From Novosphingobium rosa NBRC 15208 (GTDB lineage Bacteria > Pseudomonadota > Alphaproteobacteria > Sphingomonadales > Sphingomonadaceae), in the NCBI RefSeq assembly GCF_001598555.1, contig NZ_BCZE01000025.1, forward strand, positions 48,288 through 112,287: a stretch of DNA of 64,000 nucleotides. Direction: 5' to 3'. Under the pieces are notes generated by a model, which was given only the letters and a program-made list of their open reading frames with translations, did no database searches and had not been told where the DNA came from. Of the stretch, positions 8,327 through 17,288 are shown piece after piece. Position 1 is the stretch's first letter; every line of letters starts with the position of its first letter. The translations under genes and the position numbers were made by a program.

Positions 8327-9670
8327 TTATCCCTTTTGCTTCAAAACCCGATCCGCACACACCGCCACCAGCCACCCGCAGGTCATCGCCGCAAAAGGCA
8401 TCACCGGAAAATGGAAGCGCGACTGGCCCGAGAACACCACCGCAATCGCGCTGACGTAAGCCGCGATGCCATAGGGCAGCAGCCACCAGTCGATCAGGCG
8501 CAACCCCTCGCGGCGACGGCGGCGCAGCTCGACCACGGCGAAACCGGCCATGCCCAGCAGCATCAACGCATAGATCGCCTGATTGGCCAGACGCAGCGCC
8601 AGACCGGCCTTGGCGAAACGGCTCCACGGCGCCCAGCCGCGCTCGTAATGCCACTGCGCCTCGCCATCGGGGGCCCAGAGGCGCATCAGTTTCAACGGGA
8701 TCAGCTTGGCAAAGCCCAGAGGGTGGCTCCTGATCCAGTCCACGCCCAGCCGCTTGGCCTCGGCATCGAACTGCATCTCGTTGAGATCCTTGCGAGCGTC
8801 GAGCTGATGCACCAGCGGATCGTCGGGGGTGAAATCGCCATTGGCGGAGTCATTGTTGCCCGTCAGCAGGGTGATGCCGCCATTGGTGGAGATCAGCACG
8901 AAAGCGCCCATCTCGCGCTGGTTGCGCAAAGTCCAGGGTGAGACCGTCAGCAGCGCCACGGCCACCACCAGCGCTCCCTGGGCCAGCAGCAGCGGCAGGC
9001 GGCGCAGGGCCTGGGGCTCTCGCCACAGGCGGATCGCGAAGATCAGCGGCACCACCACCAAAGTCTGCGCCTTGACCAGCATGGCGAGACCGAAGACCAG
9101 CCCGGAGAGCACCAGCCCCGCCCAGCCGGTGCGGCACACCAGCAGCCAGCAGCCGCCGAGCAGCAGGGCGGTGTAGAAGCATTCGGTCATGGCCAAAGGC
9201 GTGTAGAAGATGCTGTTGGGATAGAGCGCGATCAGCAGCAGGGCCACGCGCCCGGCCAGCACGCTGCGCGGCTTGTTTCCAGCCAACGCGCTTCGCGCGA
9301 TGCGCCGCGCCAGATCCTGCATCACCAGCGCCGAGACCGCGCCGCACAGCAGGTTGAACAGGCTCACCACCAGCGTGGAGACGCCGAAGCCGCGGAACAG
9401 CAAGGTCAGCGTCAGCGGCCAGCCCGGGGGCCAATAGGCGGTGGGGGCGCCGTGTTCACGGTAGCCGAGGCCATGGGCCATCTCGGTGGCGCGATCGACA
9501 TACCATGCGGCGTCGGACGAGGGCGTGACATGGGCCAGCAGCAGCAGCGCGCGCGGCGCCAGCCAGATCAGCCAGATCAGCCACAGCAGCACCAGCGCCC
9601 CCCGCGCGCTGCCCAACCATGCGATGAAACGCCCCAACGCCTGCCCCCTGTTGTTCTGGCTGCCGGTCAT
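8327..9670 (-). CDS. GT39/ArnT-like membrane glycosyltransferase
   Basis: 447 residues with a cytoplasmic N-terminus, a first membrane segment around 25-47 and then about eight further hydrophobic segments. The first extracytoplasmic loop carries SSDAAWYVDRATEMAHG, equivalent to the acidic catalytic motif of GT-C enzymes of the dolichyl-phosphate-mannose transferase/ArnT superfamily, followed by YREHGAPTAYWPPGWPL. Such proteins transfer a sugar from a polyprenyl-phosphate carrier on the periplasmic side. It is the last gene of a three-gene operon and its ATG overlaps the previous stop (ATGA). With a GT14-like transferase and a flippase upstream, a role in a surface or exported glycan is likely; donor and acceptor are unknown. 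Confidence 0.8.
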   Translation of the reverse strand: MTGSQNNRGQALGRFIAWLGSARGALVLLWLIWLIWLAPRALLLLAHVTPSSDAAWYVDRATEMAHGLGYREHGAPTAYWPPGWPLTLTLLFRGFGVSTLVVSLFNLLCGAVSALVMQDLARRIARSALAGNKPRSVLAGRVALLLIALYPNSIFYTPLAMTECFYTALLLGGCWLLVCRTGWAGLVLSGLVFGLAMLVKAQTLVVVPLIFAIRLWREPQALRRLPLLLAQGALVVAVALLTVSPWTLRNQREMGAFVLISTNGGITLLTGNNDSANGDFTPDDPLVHQLDARKDLNEMQFDAEAKRLGVDWIRSHPLGFAKLIPLKLMRLWAPDGEAQWHYERGWAPWSRFAKAGLALRLANQAIYALMLLGMAGFAVVELRRRRREGLRLIDWWLLPYGIAAYVSAIAVVFSGQSRFHFPVMPFAAMTCGWLVAVCADRVLKQKG

Positions 9671-10542
9671 GACGGCAGGCGCAGAAAGAAATCATCCACC
9701 GTCGCGTCGCATTTGCGCGCGAACCATGCCCCGCTCTGGCGGATCGCATCGGCGTCTCCGGCGCGCAGCAGCTTGGGATGCCAGCCCTGCGCGCTCCAGT
9801 CGATGTAGCGGTGGTCCGCCTCGAGGCGATCCGCGAAAGAGCGGGCGAACAGCGAGGGCGCGACATGCTCGTCAGCGCATTGCGTGCAGGCGAGGCGTCC
9901 GCTGCGCAGCAGGCGGTCGTAATCGGCCAGCAGCACCTGCGCCACGTCCTGCGGCATGGAGAACCATGAACTGCCCTTCATCCATGCCTGCCCCGCATAG
10001 GCCGAGCGCTTCAGCCCCGCCTTGCGAAACCAGCGCGAGAAGGCCCAGCTGGCGCGGATCTGGGCGCGCTCGATGTTTTCGTTAAGGCGCGGCATGTGCG
10101 GCACGCGCAGCTTACGGCGCTCGAACCACCAATCGTCCATGCGTTCGGTCTGGGTCTCGCCCCAGAGTTCGGCGAAGATCGGGCGGCGAGGGCCGAAGGC
10201 GCCAATATCCTGAGCGATCTGCTGCGGCGCGCGCACCGGCCAGTCAGCCCCGCTGATCAGATGGAGGTAATCGAAGGGCTGCTTCAGGCCCTCGCGCAGC
10301 AGGCGCTGCTGGGCGGCGATCTGGCTGTGATGGCCCCAGATCACGCGGGCCGGGTCACTCACCAAAGTCAGCCGCCCGCTGGGATGCGCGGCGAAACGGG
10401 CGCGCTGATGCCGCCACAGATCGCAACCGGCATCGAGATGCAGCACCACGCGATCCTGCGTGTCGGGGGGCAGCAGGCGGTCGATCAGCAGAGCGAGTTG
10501 ATCGGGCAGATGATGCGCCATGATGGCGTAAATCTGGATCAC
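9667..10542 (-). CDS. GT14-like (core-2/I-branching type) beta-glycosyltransferase
   Basis: 291 residues from a GTG at 10540-10542 whose last bases form the preceding stop (GTGA overlap); residues read upstream of it lie inside the flippase gene and resemble nothing. VIQIYAIMAHHLPDQLALLIDRL at the start, then LHLDAG, YLHLISGADWPVR and the later WMKGSSWFSMP and CADEHVAPSLF blocks fit the branching-enzyme family PF02485, whose animal members add GlcNAc in beta-1,6 linkage. Bacterial members act on capsule, LPS or exopolysaccharide. There is no membrane segment. It overlaps the downstream GT39-like gene by 4 bp, so the three genes are translationally coupled. Confidence 0.8.
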   Translation of the reverse strand: MIQIYAIMAHHLPDQLALLIDRLLPPDTQDRVVLHLDAGCDLWRHQRARFAAHPSGRLTLVSDPARVIWGHHSQIAAQQRLLREGLKQPFDYLHLISGADWPVRAPQQIAQDIGAFGPRRPIFAELWGETQTERMDDWWFERRKLRVPHMPRLNENIERAQIRASWAFSRWFRKAGLKRSAYAGQAWMKGSSWFSMPQDVAQVLLADYDRLLRSGRLACTQCADEHVAPSLFARSFADRLEADHRYIDWSAQGWHPKLLRAGDADAIRQSGAWFARKCDATVDDFFLRLPS

Positions 10543-12047
10543 GCTCGCACCACGCGGCGCAACACCGGCACCTTCTGCGCCATACCCGACAGCTCGCCCA
10601 CCACCGGATGGCGGACCAACACCAGCGTCATCAGCCAAAGCGCCACGCCCACGGCGACCGCGCCCAGCAGCACGGGGAAAGCGATCCGGTCGGGGCTCTG
10701 CCAGAAGAGATAGGTCGCGGCCAAGGGCGCCAGAGCGGCCAGCATGGCGGCAAAGCTGCGGGCATAGATGCTCAGCAGGGCGCGCAGGTCGAACTGGGTG
10801 ATCTCATGCATGAAGCGCGCGTAAAGCAGCACATAACCCGCCGCATAGGCCATGCGCGAAATCGCCGCCCCCTGCACGCCCCAATGCGCGCCGCCCGCCA
10901 GCAGGGCCAGCGACATCACCGTGTCGATCACGCAAAAGACCATCAACTTGTCCATCCGCCCCATTAGGATCGGCAGATCGGTGTTGAGCGGCAGGGCGAT
11001 GAACAGCAGTTCGCTCAGCGCAATCCATTGCAGCAGAGGCGCAACGCCGCTCCACGCCGGGCCATAAAGCAGATGGACCAGAGGCTGGGCGGCCAGCGCC
11101 AGCCCCGCCATCCCCGGCCAGACGATGGCGGTGTAGCCCGAACAGACGCGCAGATAGGCCGGGCCCAGTGGCTCACCCCTGTCGCGGATGCGGGCGAAGG
11201 CGGGGAAGAACACGCTGCCGATGGCCCCGGCGATCAGCATGCGGAACTGGTCCGAGAGGCTGACCGCGCGGCTGTAAAGCCCCACCGCCGCCATGGTCAG
11301 CATCTTGCCCACGATCAGATCGGGCGAGCGCGTGCCCAGCGCTCCGGTGAAATACAGCAGGCTGGAGCGCGAGCCGAAGGCCAGCACCGGCTTCACCCCG
11401 TCGAGCCGCAGCGGCCATGGCGGGGCGCGGCGGATGGTCTGGGCGATCAGGCCGCGCGCCACGGCGGAACCCACCGTCGCCCAGGCCAGCGCTAGCGAGG
11501 ACGACCCCGCCCATGCCAAAGACACCGCCAGGCAGGCCTGCACCACCGCTCCGCCGACATTGACCGCGAAATGGCCATGGAACTGCATCGAGCGCGCCAT
11601 CAGCGCCATCGGCACCACCGCCAGCGGCAGGAAGAGATAGCTGGCGGAGATGATCAGCAGAATTTTGGTCAGGGCCGGTTGGTGATAGGCCTGCGCCATC
11701 GGCCATGCGGCCAGAGCGATCACGCTGGCGATCACGAAGGAAAAGAGGAAGGCCACGCTGCTGCACCGCGCGATCTCGTCACGGCTGAGTGTGGGCTGCG
11801 CCGCCAGATAGCGCGACAGGCCGAAATCCTGCAGGATCGACACCAGCAAGGCCGCCGCCAGACCGATGGAAAACAGCCCCACCTCGGCCGGCGAGAGGAA
11901 GAACCGCGAGATCACCACGGAACTGCAGAACTGGATCGCGAAGGAGATATACTGCCCCGCCATCGCCCAGACGGCGGCGCCGCGCACGCTCATGGCGGCG
12001 GGTTCGCGGCCTCCCTCGGCTTCAGATGCATCGGTGGCTTCGCTCAC
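10539..12047 (-). CDS. Wzx-like polysaccharide flippase (MOP superfamily)
   Basis: 502 residues with about 12-14 hydrophobic segments, opening AVWAMAGQYISFAIQFCSSVVISRFFLSPAEVGLFSIG, which is characteristic of the lipopolysaccharide biosynthesis/oligosaccharide flippase family (Polysacc_synt type). Such proteins move undecaprenyl-linked oligosaccharides across the inner membrane. It is the first gene of the operon, and its stop overlaps the GTG of the next gene. No polymerase or chain-length regulator is present, so the operon is either an accessory to a biosynthetic locus elsewhere or makes a short glycan. Confidence 0.88.
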   Translation of the reverse strand: MSEATDASEAEGGREPAAMSVRGAAVWAMAGQYISFAIQFCSSVVISRFFLSPAEVGLFSIGLAAALLVSILQDFGLSRYLAAQPTLSRDEIARCSSVAFLFSFVIASVIALAAWPMAQAYHQPALTKILLIISASYLFLPLAVVPMALMARSMQFHGHFAVNVGGAVVQACLAVSLAWAGSSSLALAWATVGSAVARGLIAQTIRRAPPWPLRLDGVKPVLAFGSRSSLLYFTGALGTRSPDLIVGKMLTMAAVGLYSRAVSLSDQFRMLIAGAIGSVFFPAFARIRDRGEPLGPAYLRVCSGYTAIVWPGMAGLALAAQPLVHLLYGPAWSGVAPLLQWIALSELLFIALPLNTDLPILMGRMDKLMVFCVIDTVMSLALLAGGAHWGVQGAAISRMAYAAGYVLLYARFMHEITQFDLRALLSIYARSFAAMLAALAPLAATYLFWQSPDRIAFPVLLGAVAVGVALWLMTLVLVRHPVVGELSGMAQKVPVLRRVVRA

Positions 12048-12165
12048 GCGCGCATTCCAAGGGGTTGGGGGCAGGTCATCGGTGGCGGCAGTCCAGCTTC
12101 ATGCCGCGCCTTATGCCGCGCGGCTTCGCAAAGGACCATAGCGGCAAGGGCGTAAACAAATGCTT

Positions 12166-12188
12166 GGGCAGGCGATTTTTGCCTGCCC
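12166..12188 (-). terminator. Hairpin terminator after the DUF6607 gene
   Basis: GGGCAGGC / GCCTGCCC (8 bp, 7-nt loop) lies 25 nt beyond the stop of the leftward DUF6607 gene. The downstream tail on the minus strand is only moderately T-rich (ATTTGTTT). Confidence 0.6.
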
Positions 12189-12213
12189 TCGCTTTTGGCC
12201 AAAGCCTTGTGGC

Positions 12214-13212
12214 TCAGTGCGCGACTTCGGCGATCACCGCCTTGCCCCGGCGGATGGCTTCATCGGTCTTGACCTTGCCGTTCTGGATATCCTCGGCCAG
12301 ATCCATCAGCCTCTCCGCCCCTGCCGAGCCGGTATCGGCCACCTCGGCCACGGTCACGCCCTTGTTGCGGGCAATGGTTTCGTCCCATGTCTTGCGGATC
12401 GCCGACCAGTAATCCTTCGTGGCAGTCCAATAGGCATCGGCAGCGGAAACGGCATAGTTGCTGTCGCGCTGATAGGTGTTCAGCACGGATTCCTGCACAT
12501 AGGGCACCTCTTTCCCGCTGGCATCGGGCCCCATCTTGATGTTGTCCTGCCAGTGGATCCAGCCTGTCGGCGTGGGCGAGTGGCGGTTGATCCCAAGGTA
12601 ACGGTCATAGGGCGGATGGCGCGTGGCGTCGCGGCGGGCGAGCGGTCGCCATGTCCAGCTGCTGCGCCAGCGGCGCACGCCGCCCTCGTCGGTCCACTGG
12701 CCCCAGCCGCCATAGCGCGGGGAATCGTCGGTCTGCCACACCGTCTGCGACCAGCGGCCGGAGCGGAATTTTTCGGGCACCGGCTCCAGCTTCCACGCGC
12801 CCTTGCCGGCGTAGGTGAGGACGGTTTCGGGCTCATAGGTCCAGTCCTGCCGCCAGTGCTTGATGACCATGGTTTTGCCGCCTTTGTCTTTCGGCATGGT
12901 GACCACCAGCAGGTGCTGCAGCACGATATGGCGCCCGGTGTCCTCCACCACGCGCACGCTTTCATGGCCGCCGCTGATGGCGGCGGGAATGGGCGTGTAA
13001 TCGGCGCGCCAGCTGGTGGTTTCGCGCATATCGAAGGTGACCTTGAAGTCGCCCGCCATGTTGAGGATGTCGGCGCGGTCAGCCTTGAAGGAGGCATCCT
13101 GCTCGGCGGCGCTGCGCTGGGCGATCGGGGCATCGGCCAGCACAGGCGCGGAGCAAAGCAGCATGGTGGAGGCCAGAGCTAAGGCAAACGGGGGCCGGAT
13201 CAAAGTTTTCAT
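12214..13212 (-). CDS. DUF6607-family exported protein, partner of the haem-type receptor
   Basis: 332 residues from ATG 13210-13212 with AAGGA upstream; an N-terminal signal peptide is cleaved near PVLADA (about residue 26). The mature protein is Trp-rich (KHWRQDWTYEPE, YGGWGQWTDEGGVRRWRSSWTWRP), with many conserved-looking aromatic and acidic residues, which fits the DUF6607 family as I remember it; biochemical function unknown. It starts only 14 bp after the TonB receptor stop, so the two are one operon, apparently under the Fur-like box at 15591. A periplasmic or outer-membrane accessory role in iron or haem acquisition is an inference from context. A hairpin follows. Confidence 0.7.
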   Translation of the reverse strand: MKTLIRPPFALALASTMLLCSAPVLADAPIAQRSAAEQDASFKADRADILNMAGDFKVTFDMRETTSWRADYTPIPAAISGGHESVRVVEDTGRHIVLQHLLVVTMPKDKGGKTMVIKHWRQDWTYEPETVLTYAGKGAWKLEPVPEKFRSGRWSQTVWQTDDSPRYGGWGQWTDEGGVRRWRSSWTWRPLARRDATRHPPYDRYLGINRHSPTPTGWIHWQDNIKMGPDASGKEVPYVQESVLNTYQRDSNYAVSAADAYWTATKDYWSAIRKTWDETIARNKGVTVAEVADTGSAGAERLMDLAEDIQNGKVKTDEAIRRGKAVIAEVAH

Positions 13213-13226
13213 GATGATACAGTCCT

Positions 13227-15467
13227 TCAGAACTGGAAGGTCGCGGTGACTTTGGCATTGCGCCCTGCTTGCGAATAATAGGCCTTGGCCATGGTCGAGC
13301 TGTCGGGGATGTCGAGCGCATCGTAATAGGTCTTGTTCAGCAGGTTGAAGACGCCCGCCTGCACCTTCACGCCATGCACGAAGCCGGGCTCCCACCAGCC
13401 CGACAGGTCCAGCAGCGCATAGGGGGGCGCCTTGTTGAGATCGGAGGTGGGCGTCTGCACCTGACGGCGCGGGCCCGCGAAAGTGCCCGTCAGATCGGCA
13501 CCATAGCCATGGCCGGTGTAGCCAAAGCCAAGGATCGCCTTGAAGGGCTGCTGCGTGTTAAGGAAAGAGGGCGTCGAGGTGTCGCGCGCATGGACATAGG
13601 CCAGCGAGCCCCATGTCCGCCAGTGATCGTCCAGCGCATATTGTGCGCTGGCCTCGATACCATAGATGCGCACCCGCGTGCGGTTGACATATTGGAACAC
13701 GCCCAGCGGATAGTTGCCGCTGATCCCGGCAGCCGCCGCCGTGGTGGTGATGGTGTCGATGAAGTTGTGATAGACGGTGTCGTAATAGTTCAGCTTGAAG
13801 CCGCGCCTGGCAGTGCCGCCCTTCACGCCCAGCTCATAGCCCTTGCTGGTTTCGGGCTTGAGGTTGGGGTTGCCGATGTTGGCATAGCTGCCCGCGCCGC
13901 CATAGAGCAGATACATCTCCGTGGCCGAAGGCGCGCGAAAGGCCTGCGCATATTGGCCATAGAGCGTGATGCCGGGCACCACATCCACCTCGCCCAACAC
14001 CTTGGGCGACCAGCGGTCGCCATGGGTGCCAGACAGCGGCCCGGTGTAGGCGTCATTGGCCTGAAACGCCGCCGTGTTGATCGGCGTGCGGCGGAAATAG
14101 TCGTAGCGGATGGCCGGGGTGATGCGGATGCGATTGTCGGCGAAAGCGATGCGGTCTTGCAGCGTGACCCCAAGGTCCGTGCCATGGACGTTAGGCATAT
14201 CGGCCTGATTGGTATGGTAAAAGGCGCAGGCGAAGATCGCGGGCGTGCAGCTGTCGGTGCCGACGGTGTATTCCTTGGTGCGCGTGCCATAAAGTTCGCC
14301 CGAGAGGGTGAAGGTGTTGAGCACCCCTGCCGCCCGCGCGCCAAAGCTGATGTTGCCCGTGCCGCCGAACTGGTCCGAGGTGAGGTCGCTGATCCGGTTA
14401 TACGTGCCCGCAGGCGTGGTGGCGCGGTTGGCGAAGGTGCCCAAGGTCAGCATGGTGCGCTGCCAATAGCCGATGAGATGGGCCTGCGTGACGCCGGTAT
14501 CCCCCTGCCCGGTGTAATCATAGCTGGCCGAGACGCGGCGGCGACGGTTCTGCGTCTCGGTGATGTAGCTGCGATAGGTGGAGGACAGGCTGGTCAGCGT
14601 GTTTTCGGTGTAATCGCGGTTGAAGGTCTCCGCCGCGAGGCCGATGCGATGGCCGTTGCCAAGGTTCTGGTAGAGCTTCACCAGCAGGCTGTTCTGGTCG
14701 TAATCGGCGGGGTTCTTCGCGGTGCGGGTGGTGCCGGTGCCCAGGATCTCGCCCCGGTTGCGGGTCTCATGGCCGACGCGCAGGCCGCCCTGCACCAGCA
14801 ATTCGGTGTCCTTGTGGCGGAAGGCCAGCGCCTGATTGAGATAGAGGCTGTGGCTGGCGCTGTCATAGGTGGCCTTGGAGAGGCCGCCGAACGTCTTGCC
14901 TTCCTTCAGCAGATCCTTCGGGTCGAGCGTGCGCAGCGCCACCACGCCGCCCATGGCGCCGGTGCCAAAGAAGCTGGAATCGCCCGACTTCACGATATCG
15001 ATGGCAGACAGTCCGTTGAAATCATAGGACGAAACACCGCCCTGCGCATTCCACACGCCATCGGTCAACCAGGGTTGGCGGATGCCGTCGACGGTGGTGA
15101 GCAGGCGGTTGGAATCGAGGCCGCGCATGGCGATGCTGTCATTGCTGGCCCGCACATTGACCGAGGCATCGAGGCGGCGCGACACATCCTTCAAATCGTC
15201 GATCATCAGATGGCGCAGGGTTCCGGCATCGATGGTGGTGGTCAGCACGCGGGGCTTGCCCTGTTCGCTGCGGTCGGCCTCATCGCCCAGAGCGGTGCTG
15301 GTGACCGTGACCGAGCCCAGATTGGCGGCATTCTGATCCGCACCCTGCGCAAAGGCGGCCTGTGGCAGGGCAAACCCGGCGAACAGCGCGGCCAAAATCG
15401 ACAGGGGGCTGCTGCCGGTTCTGAGCGCGGGTGACAGGGCAGTCCGAATGGGCTGGCGGGATGACAT
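13227..15467 (-). CDS. TonB-dependent haem/haemoglobin-type receptor
   Basis: 746 residues from ATG 15465-15467 (AAGGA 7 nt upstream; the frame extends upstream without a signal peptide). Signal peptide to about residue 40 (AAFAQ), plug domain about 50-165 (VNVRASNDSIAMRGLDSNRLLTTVDGIRQP), then a 22-strand-type barrel ending in terminal Phe (VTATFQF). The loop signature FRAPS...NPNLKPE is the FRAP/NPNL box of haem, haemoglobin and transferrin-type receptors (HemR, HmuR). Classical haem receptors carry a His between the two boxes; none is present here, so direct haem ligation by that residue is not expected. It heads an operon with a DUF6607 gene, and a Fur-like sequence lies 124 bp upstream. 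Confidence 0.88.
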   Translation of the reverse strand: MSSRQPIRTALSPALRTGSSPLSILAALFAGFALPQAAFAQGADQNAANLGSVTVTSTALGDEADRSEQGKPRVLTTTIDAGTLRHLMIDDLKDVSRRLDASVNVRASNDSIAMRGLDSNRLLTTVDGIRQPWLTDGVWNAQGGVSSYDFNGLSAIDIVKSGDSSFFGTGAMGGVVALRTLDPKDLLKEGKTFGGLSKATYDSASHSLYLNQALAFRHKDTELLVQGGLRVGHETRNRGEILGTGTTRTAKNPADYDQNSLLVKLYQNLGNGHRIGLAAETFNRDYTENTLTSLSSTYRSYITETQNRRRRVSASYDYTGQGDTGVTQAHLIGYWQRTMLTLGTFANRATTPAGTYNRISDLTSDQFGGTGNISFGARAAGVLNTFTLSGELYGTRTKEYTVGTDSCTPAIFACAFYHTNQADMPNVHGTDLGVTLQDRIAFADNRIRITPAIRYDYFRRTPINTAAFQANDAYTGPLSGTHGDRWSPKVLGEVDVVPGITLYGQYAQAFRAPSATEMYLLYGGAGSYANIGNPNLKPETSKGYELGVKGGTARRGFKLNYYDTVYHNFIDTITTTAAAAGISGNYPLGVFQYVNRTRVRIYGIEASAQYALDDHWRTWGSLAYVHARDTSTPSFLNTQQPFKAILGFGYTGHGYGADLTGTFAGPRRQVQTPTSDLNKAPPYALLDLSGWWEPGFVHGVKVQAGVFNLLNKTYYDALDIPDSSTMAKAYYSQAGRNAKVTATFQF

Positions 15468-15590
15468 GAGCGATCCTTTGTAAAAGCAGCGCCCGCCGGG
15501 CAGACCGGTCAGGCGCCGCTGTTGGCAGCGACATGGCCCGAACGACGCCCCCCGCAGTCCGGCCATGGCCGCCTCATCCATTTATTGCAC

Positions 15591-15609
15591 TTGCGAGTCA
15601 ATCTCATTT
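15591..15609 (-). promoter_or_regulatory. Fur-like box upstream of the haem-type receptor
   Basis: Read on the minus strand the 19 bases are AAATGAGATTGACTCGCAA. This resembles the ATGAGAATGATTCGCAA form of Fur box found before many proteobacterial siderophore and haem receptor genes. Its place 124 bp upstream of such a receptor start supports iron control. Confidence 0.65.
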
Positions 15610-15718
15610 ATAGATTTTTGCGCAGGCACGCCATGCGGCCAGCGCCCCGCCAAAATCTGCCGGGAAAAGAGGGGTCTACAGCGCACAGCCGCGTTTTACA
15701 TGCGCCACAGACGAATAA

Positions 15719-15748
15719 GGGGCGGACAGTTTGCGCACTGCCCGCCCC
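15719..15748 (-). terminator. Hairpin terminator after the type-B carboxylesterase gene
   Basis: GGGGCGGACAGT (15719-15730) pairs with ACTGCCCGCCCC (15737-15748) with one G-U on the minus-strand RNA. It lies 30 nt past the esterase stop, and the tail CTTATTCG is only weakly T-rich. The remainder of the 311-bp gap 15468-15778 holds the Fur-like box and no gene. Confidence 0.5.
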
Positions 15749-15778
15749 GTTGATCGGCCTGCCCGTGGGCGCTTGGGC

Positions 15779-17209
15779 TCAAGGTTTGGCGGCGGCAGCC
15801 TCAAGCTGAGCGCCGAGCGGATCACGCTGGACCTTGGGCTTGCCGTCCGCAGCGAAGTCCATGATCGCATCGCTCGCCTTGGCATAGCGAGGCCATGCGG
15901 GCAGTCCCGGCGCGGCGGGGGCGCCCGTCTTGGCGAAATTCACCAGATAGGCGCTGATGGCCTTGCCCATGCCATTGTCGCGCGGGGTGGTTGCTGCGCC
16001 ATATTTGACGGCCTGCGTATCGAAGAAGAAGGGGATATCGGTGGCATGGCCCGCGCCTGGCTTGCCCACCGAATTCGCCACATAGGAGAAGCGGTACTCC
16101 CAGACCGGCACGCCCTGCCCCGCCAGCGTGCCCGCGATCTGGCGCGCGCCGCTGGCCATATAGCCGGTTGGGCCGCCGATGTCCGCGCTGGTCGCGCCGA
16201 TCAGCACCGGGATCTTTGCGAAATGACCCTCGGCAAAGGCCTTGGCGGGCTCCACCGAGATCGTGCCATCGGCAAAGGGACTGGCGAAGGTGCGCGGCCC
16301 CGGCCCGAACAGCGCCATCATGTTCAGCCCATCGGTCACGGTTTCGGCGGGCAGCGCGCGCAGCTTCTCCAGCGCCTGCGGATCGTCCGGCGAGACACCC
16401 TTGGACTGGCCGAAATCCGCGCCGATCTTTTCCACGCTCTGCAAGGTGCCGGCCGCCAGGCTCTGGCCATTGCCGCCCGACATCACCACCGCGCGCTGGA
16501 ACAGCCCCTGCGCCATGGGGGAGGTCAGCAGCATGTTCACCGACATGCCGCCCGCGCTCTCGCCCAGCAGCGTGACATTCTCCGGATCGCCGCCAAAGCG
16601 GGCGATGTTGCGCTTCACCCATTTCAGCGCCGCGATCTGGTCCAGCGTGCCGTAATTGCCCAGCAGAGCGCCATCCTCATGCGCTTTCGTCAACGCCGGA
16701 TGGGCAAAGGTGCCAAAGCGCCCGACGCGGTAGTTGAAGCTGAAGAACAGCACGCCCTTTTTCGCCAGCTCCGCGCCCGAATAGGTCGGCGGCGAGGCCC
16801 CGCCATTCACAAAGCCGCCGCCATAGATCCACACCATCACCGGCAGCTTGCCGCCAGCATGCGCGGGACGCCAGACATTGGCGTAGAGGCAATCCTCGGC
16901 CGGTGGCGTGCCCAGAGGGGCGGCGTCACTGGGGAAGGGCACCTGCATGCAGTCATGGCCATAGGCACTGGCGTCGCGCTCGCCCTGCCATGTGGCGGCG
17001 GGCTGAGGCGCGCGCCAGCGCAGCGGTCCCACCGGCGGCGCGGCGAAGGGGATGCCCTTCCAGCTGGCCACGCCATCGGCGATGACGCCTTTCAACGCGC
17101 CAGTCTCGACCGTAACGCTGGCCGGCGTATCGGCGGCCATGGCGGAAAGCGGGATGACGGCGGCGAAGCTGATCAGGACTGGGTAGGTCAGGCAAAGGCT
17201 CAGGCGCAT
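15779..17209 (-). CDS. Type-B carboxylesterase, exported
   Basis: 476 residues from ATG 17207-17209 (GGGGGAGAG upstream). A signal peptide ends near SAMAAD. The carboxylesterase/para-nitrobenzyl esterase fold is shown by WKGIPFAAPPVGPLRW, EDCLYANVW, VMVWIYGGGFVNGG (oxyanion hole), LKWVKRNIARFGGDPENVTLLGESAGG with the nucleophilic Ser, and GAGHATDIPFFF with the catalytic His. The family hydrolyses carboxylic esters; exported sphingomonad members often act on plant-derived esters, but no substrate can be named here. It shares strand and 79-bp spacing with the upstream alpha/beta hydrolase, so the two are probably co-transcribed. Confidence 0.9.
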   Translation of the reverse strand: MRLSLCLTYPVLISFAAVIPLSAMAADTPASVTVETGALKGVIADGVASWKGIPFAAPPVGPLRWRAPQPAATWQGERDASAYGHDCMQVPFPSDAAPLGTPPAEDCLYANVWRPAHAGGKLPVMVWIYGGGFVNGGASPPTYSGAELAKKGVLFFSFNYRVGRFGTFAHPALTKAHEDGALLGNYGTLDQIAALKWVKRNIARFGGDPENVTLLGESAGGMSVNMLLTSPMAQGLFQRAVVMSGGNGQSLAAGTLQSVEKIGADFGQSKGVSPDDPQALEKLRALPAETVTDGLNMMALFGPGPRTFASPFADGTISVEPAKAFAEGHFAKIPVLIGATSADIGGPTGYMASGARQIAGTLAGQGVPVWEYRFSYVANSVGKPGAGHATDIPFFFDTQAVKYGAATTPRDNGMGKAISAYLVNFAKTGAPAAPGLPAWPRYAKASDAIMDFAADGKPKVQRDPLGAQLEAAAAKP

Positions 17210-17288
17210 CGATACTCTCCCCCATACGGTATGTTTGATAGCGATCCTATCGAGGGATGGCAGACCCGGCAAGCACTGCGATTCATAC

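Noticed and set aside
13269..15434. A 721-codon open frame antisense to the haem-type receptor
   Set aside because: Lies wholly within a receptor gene with clear plug and barrel motifs; no domain visible.
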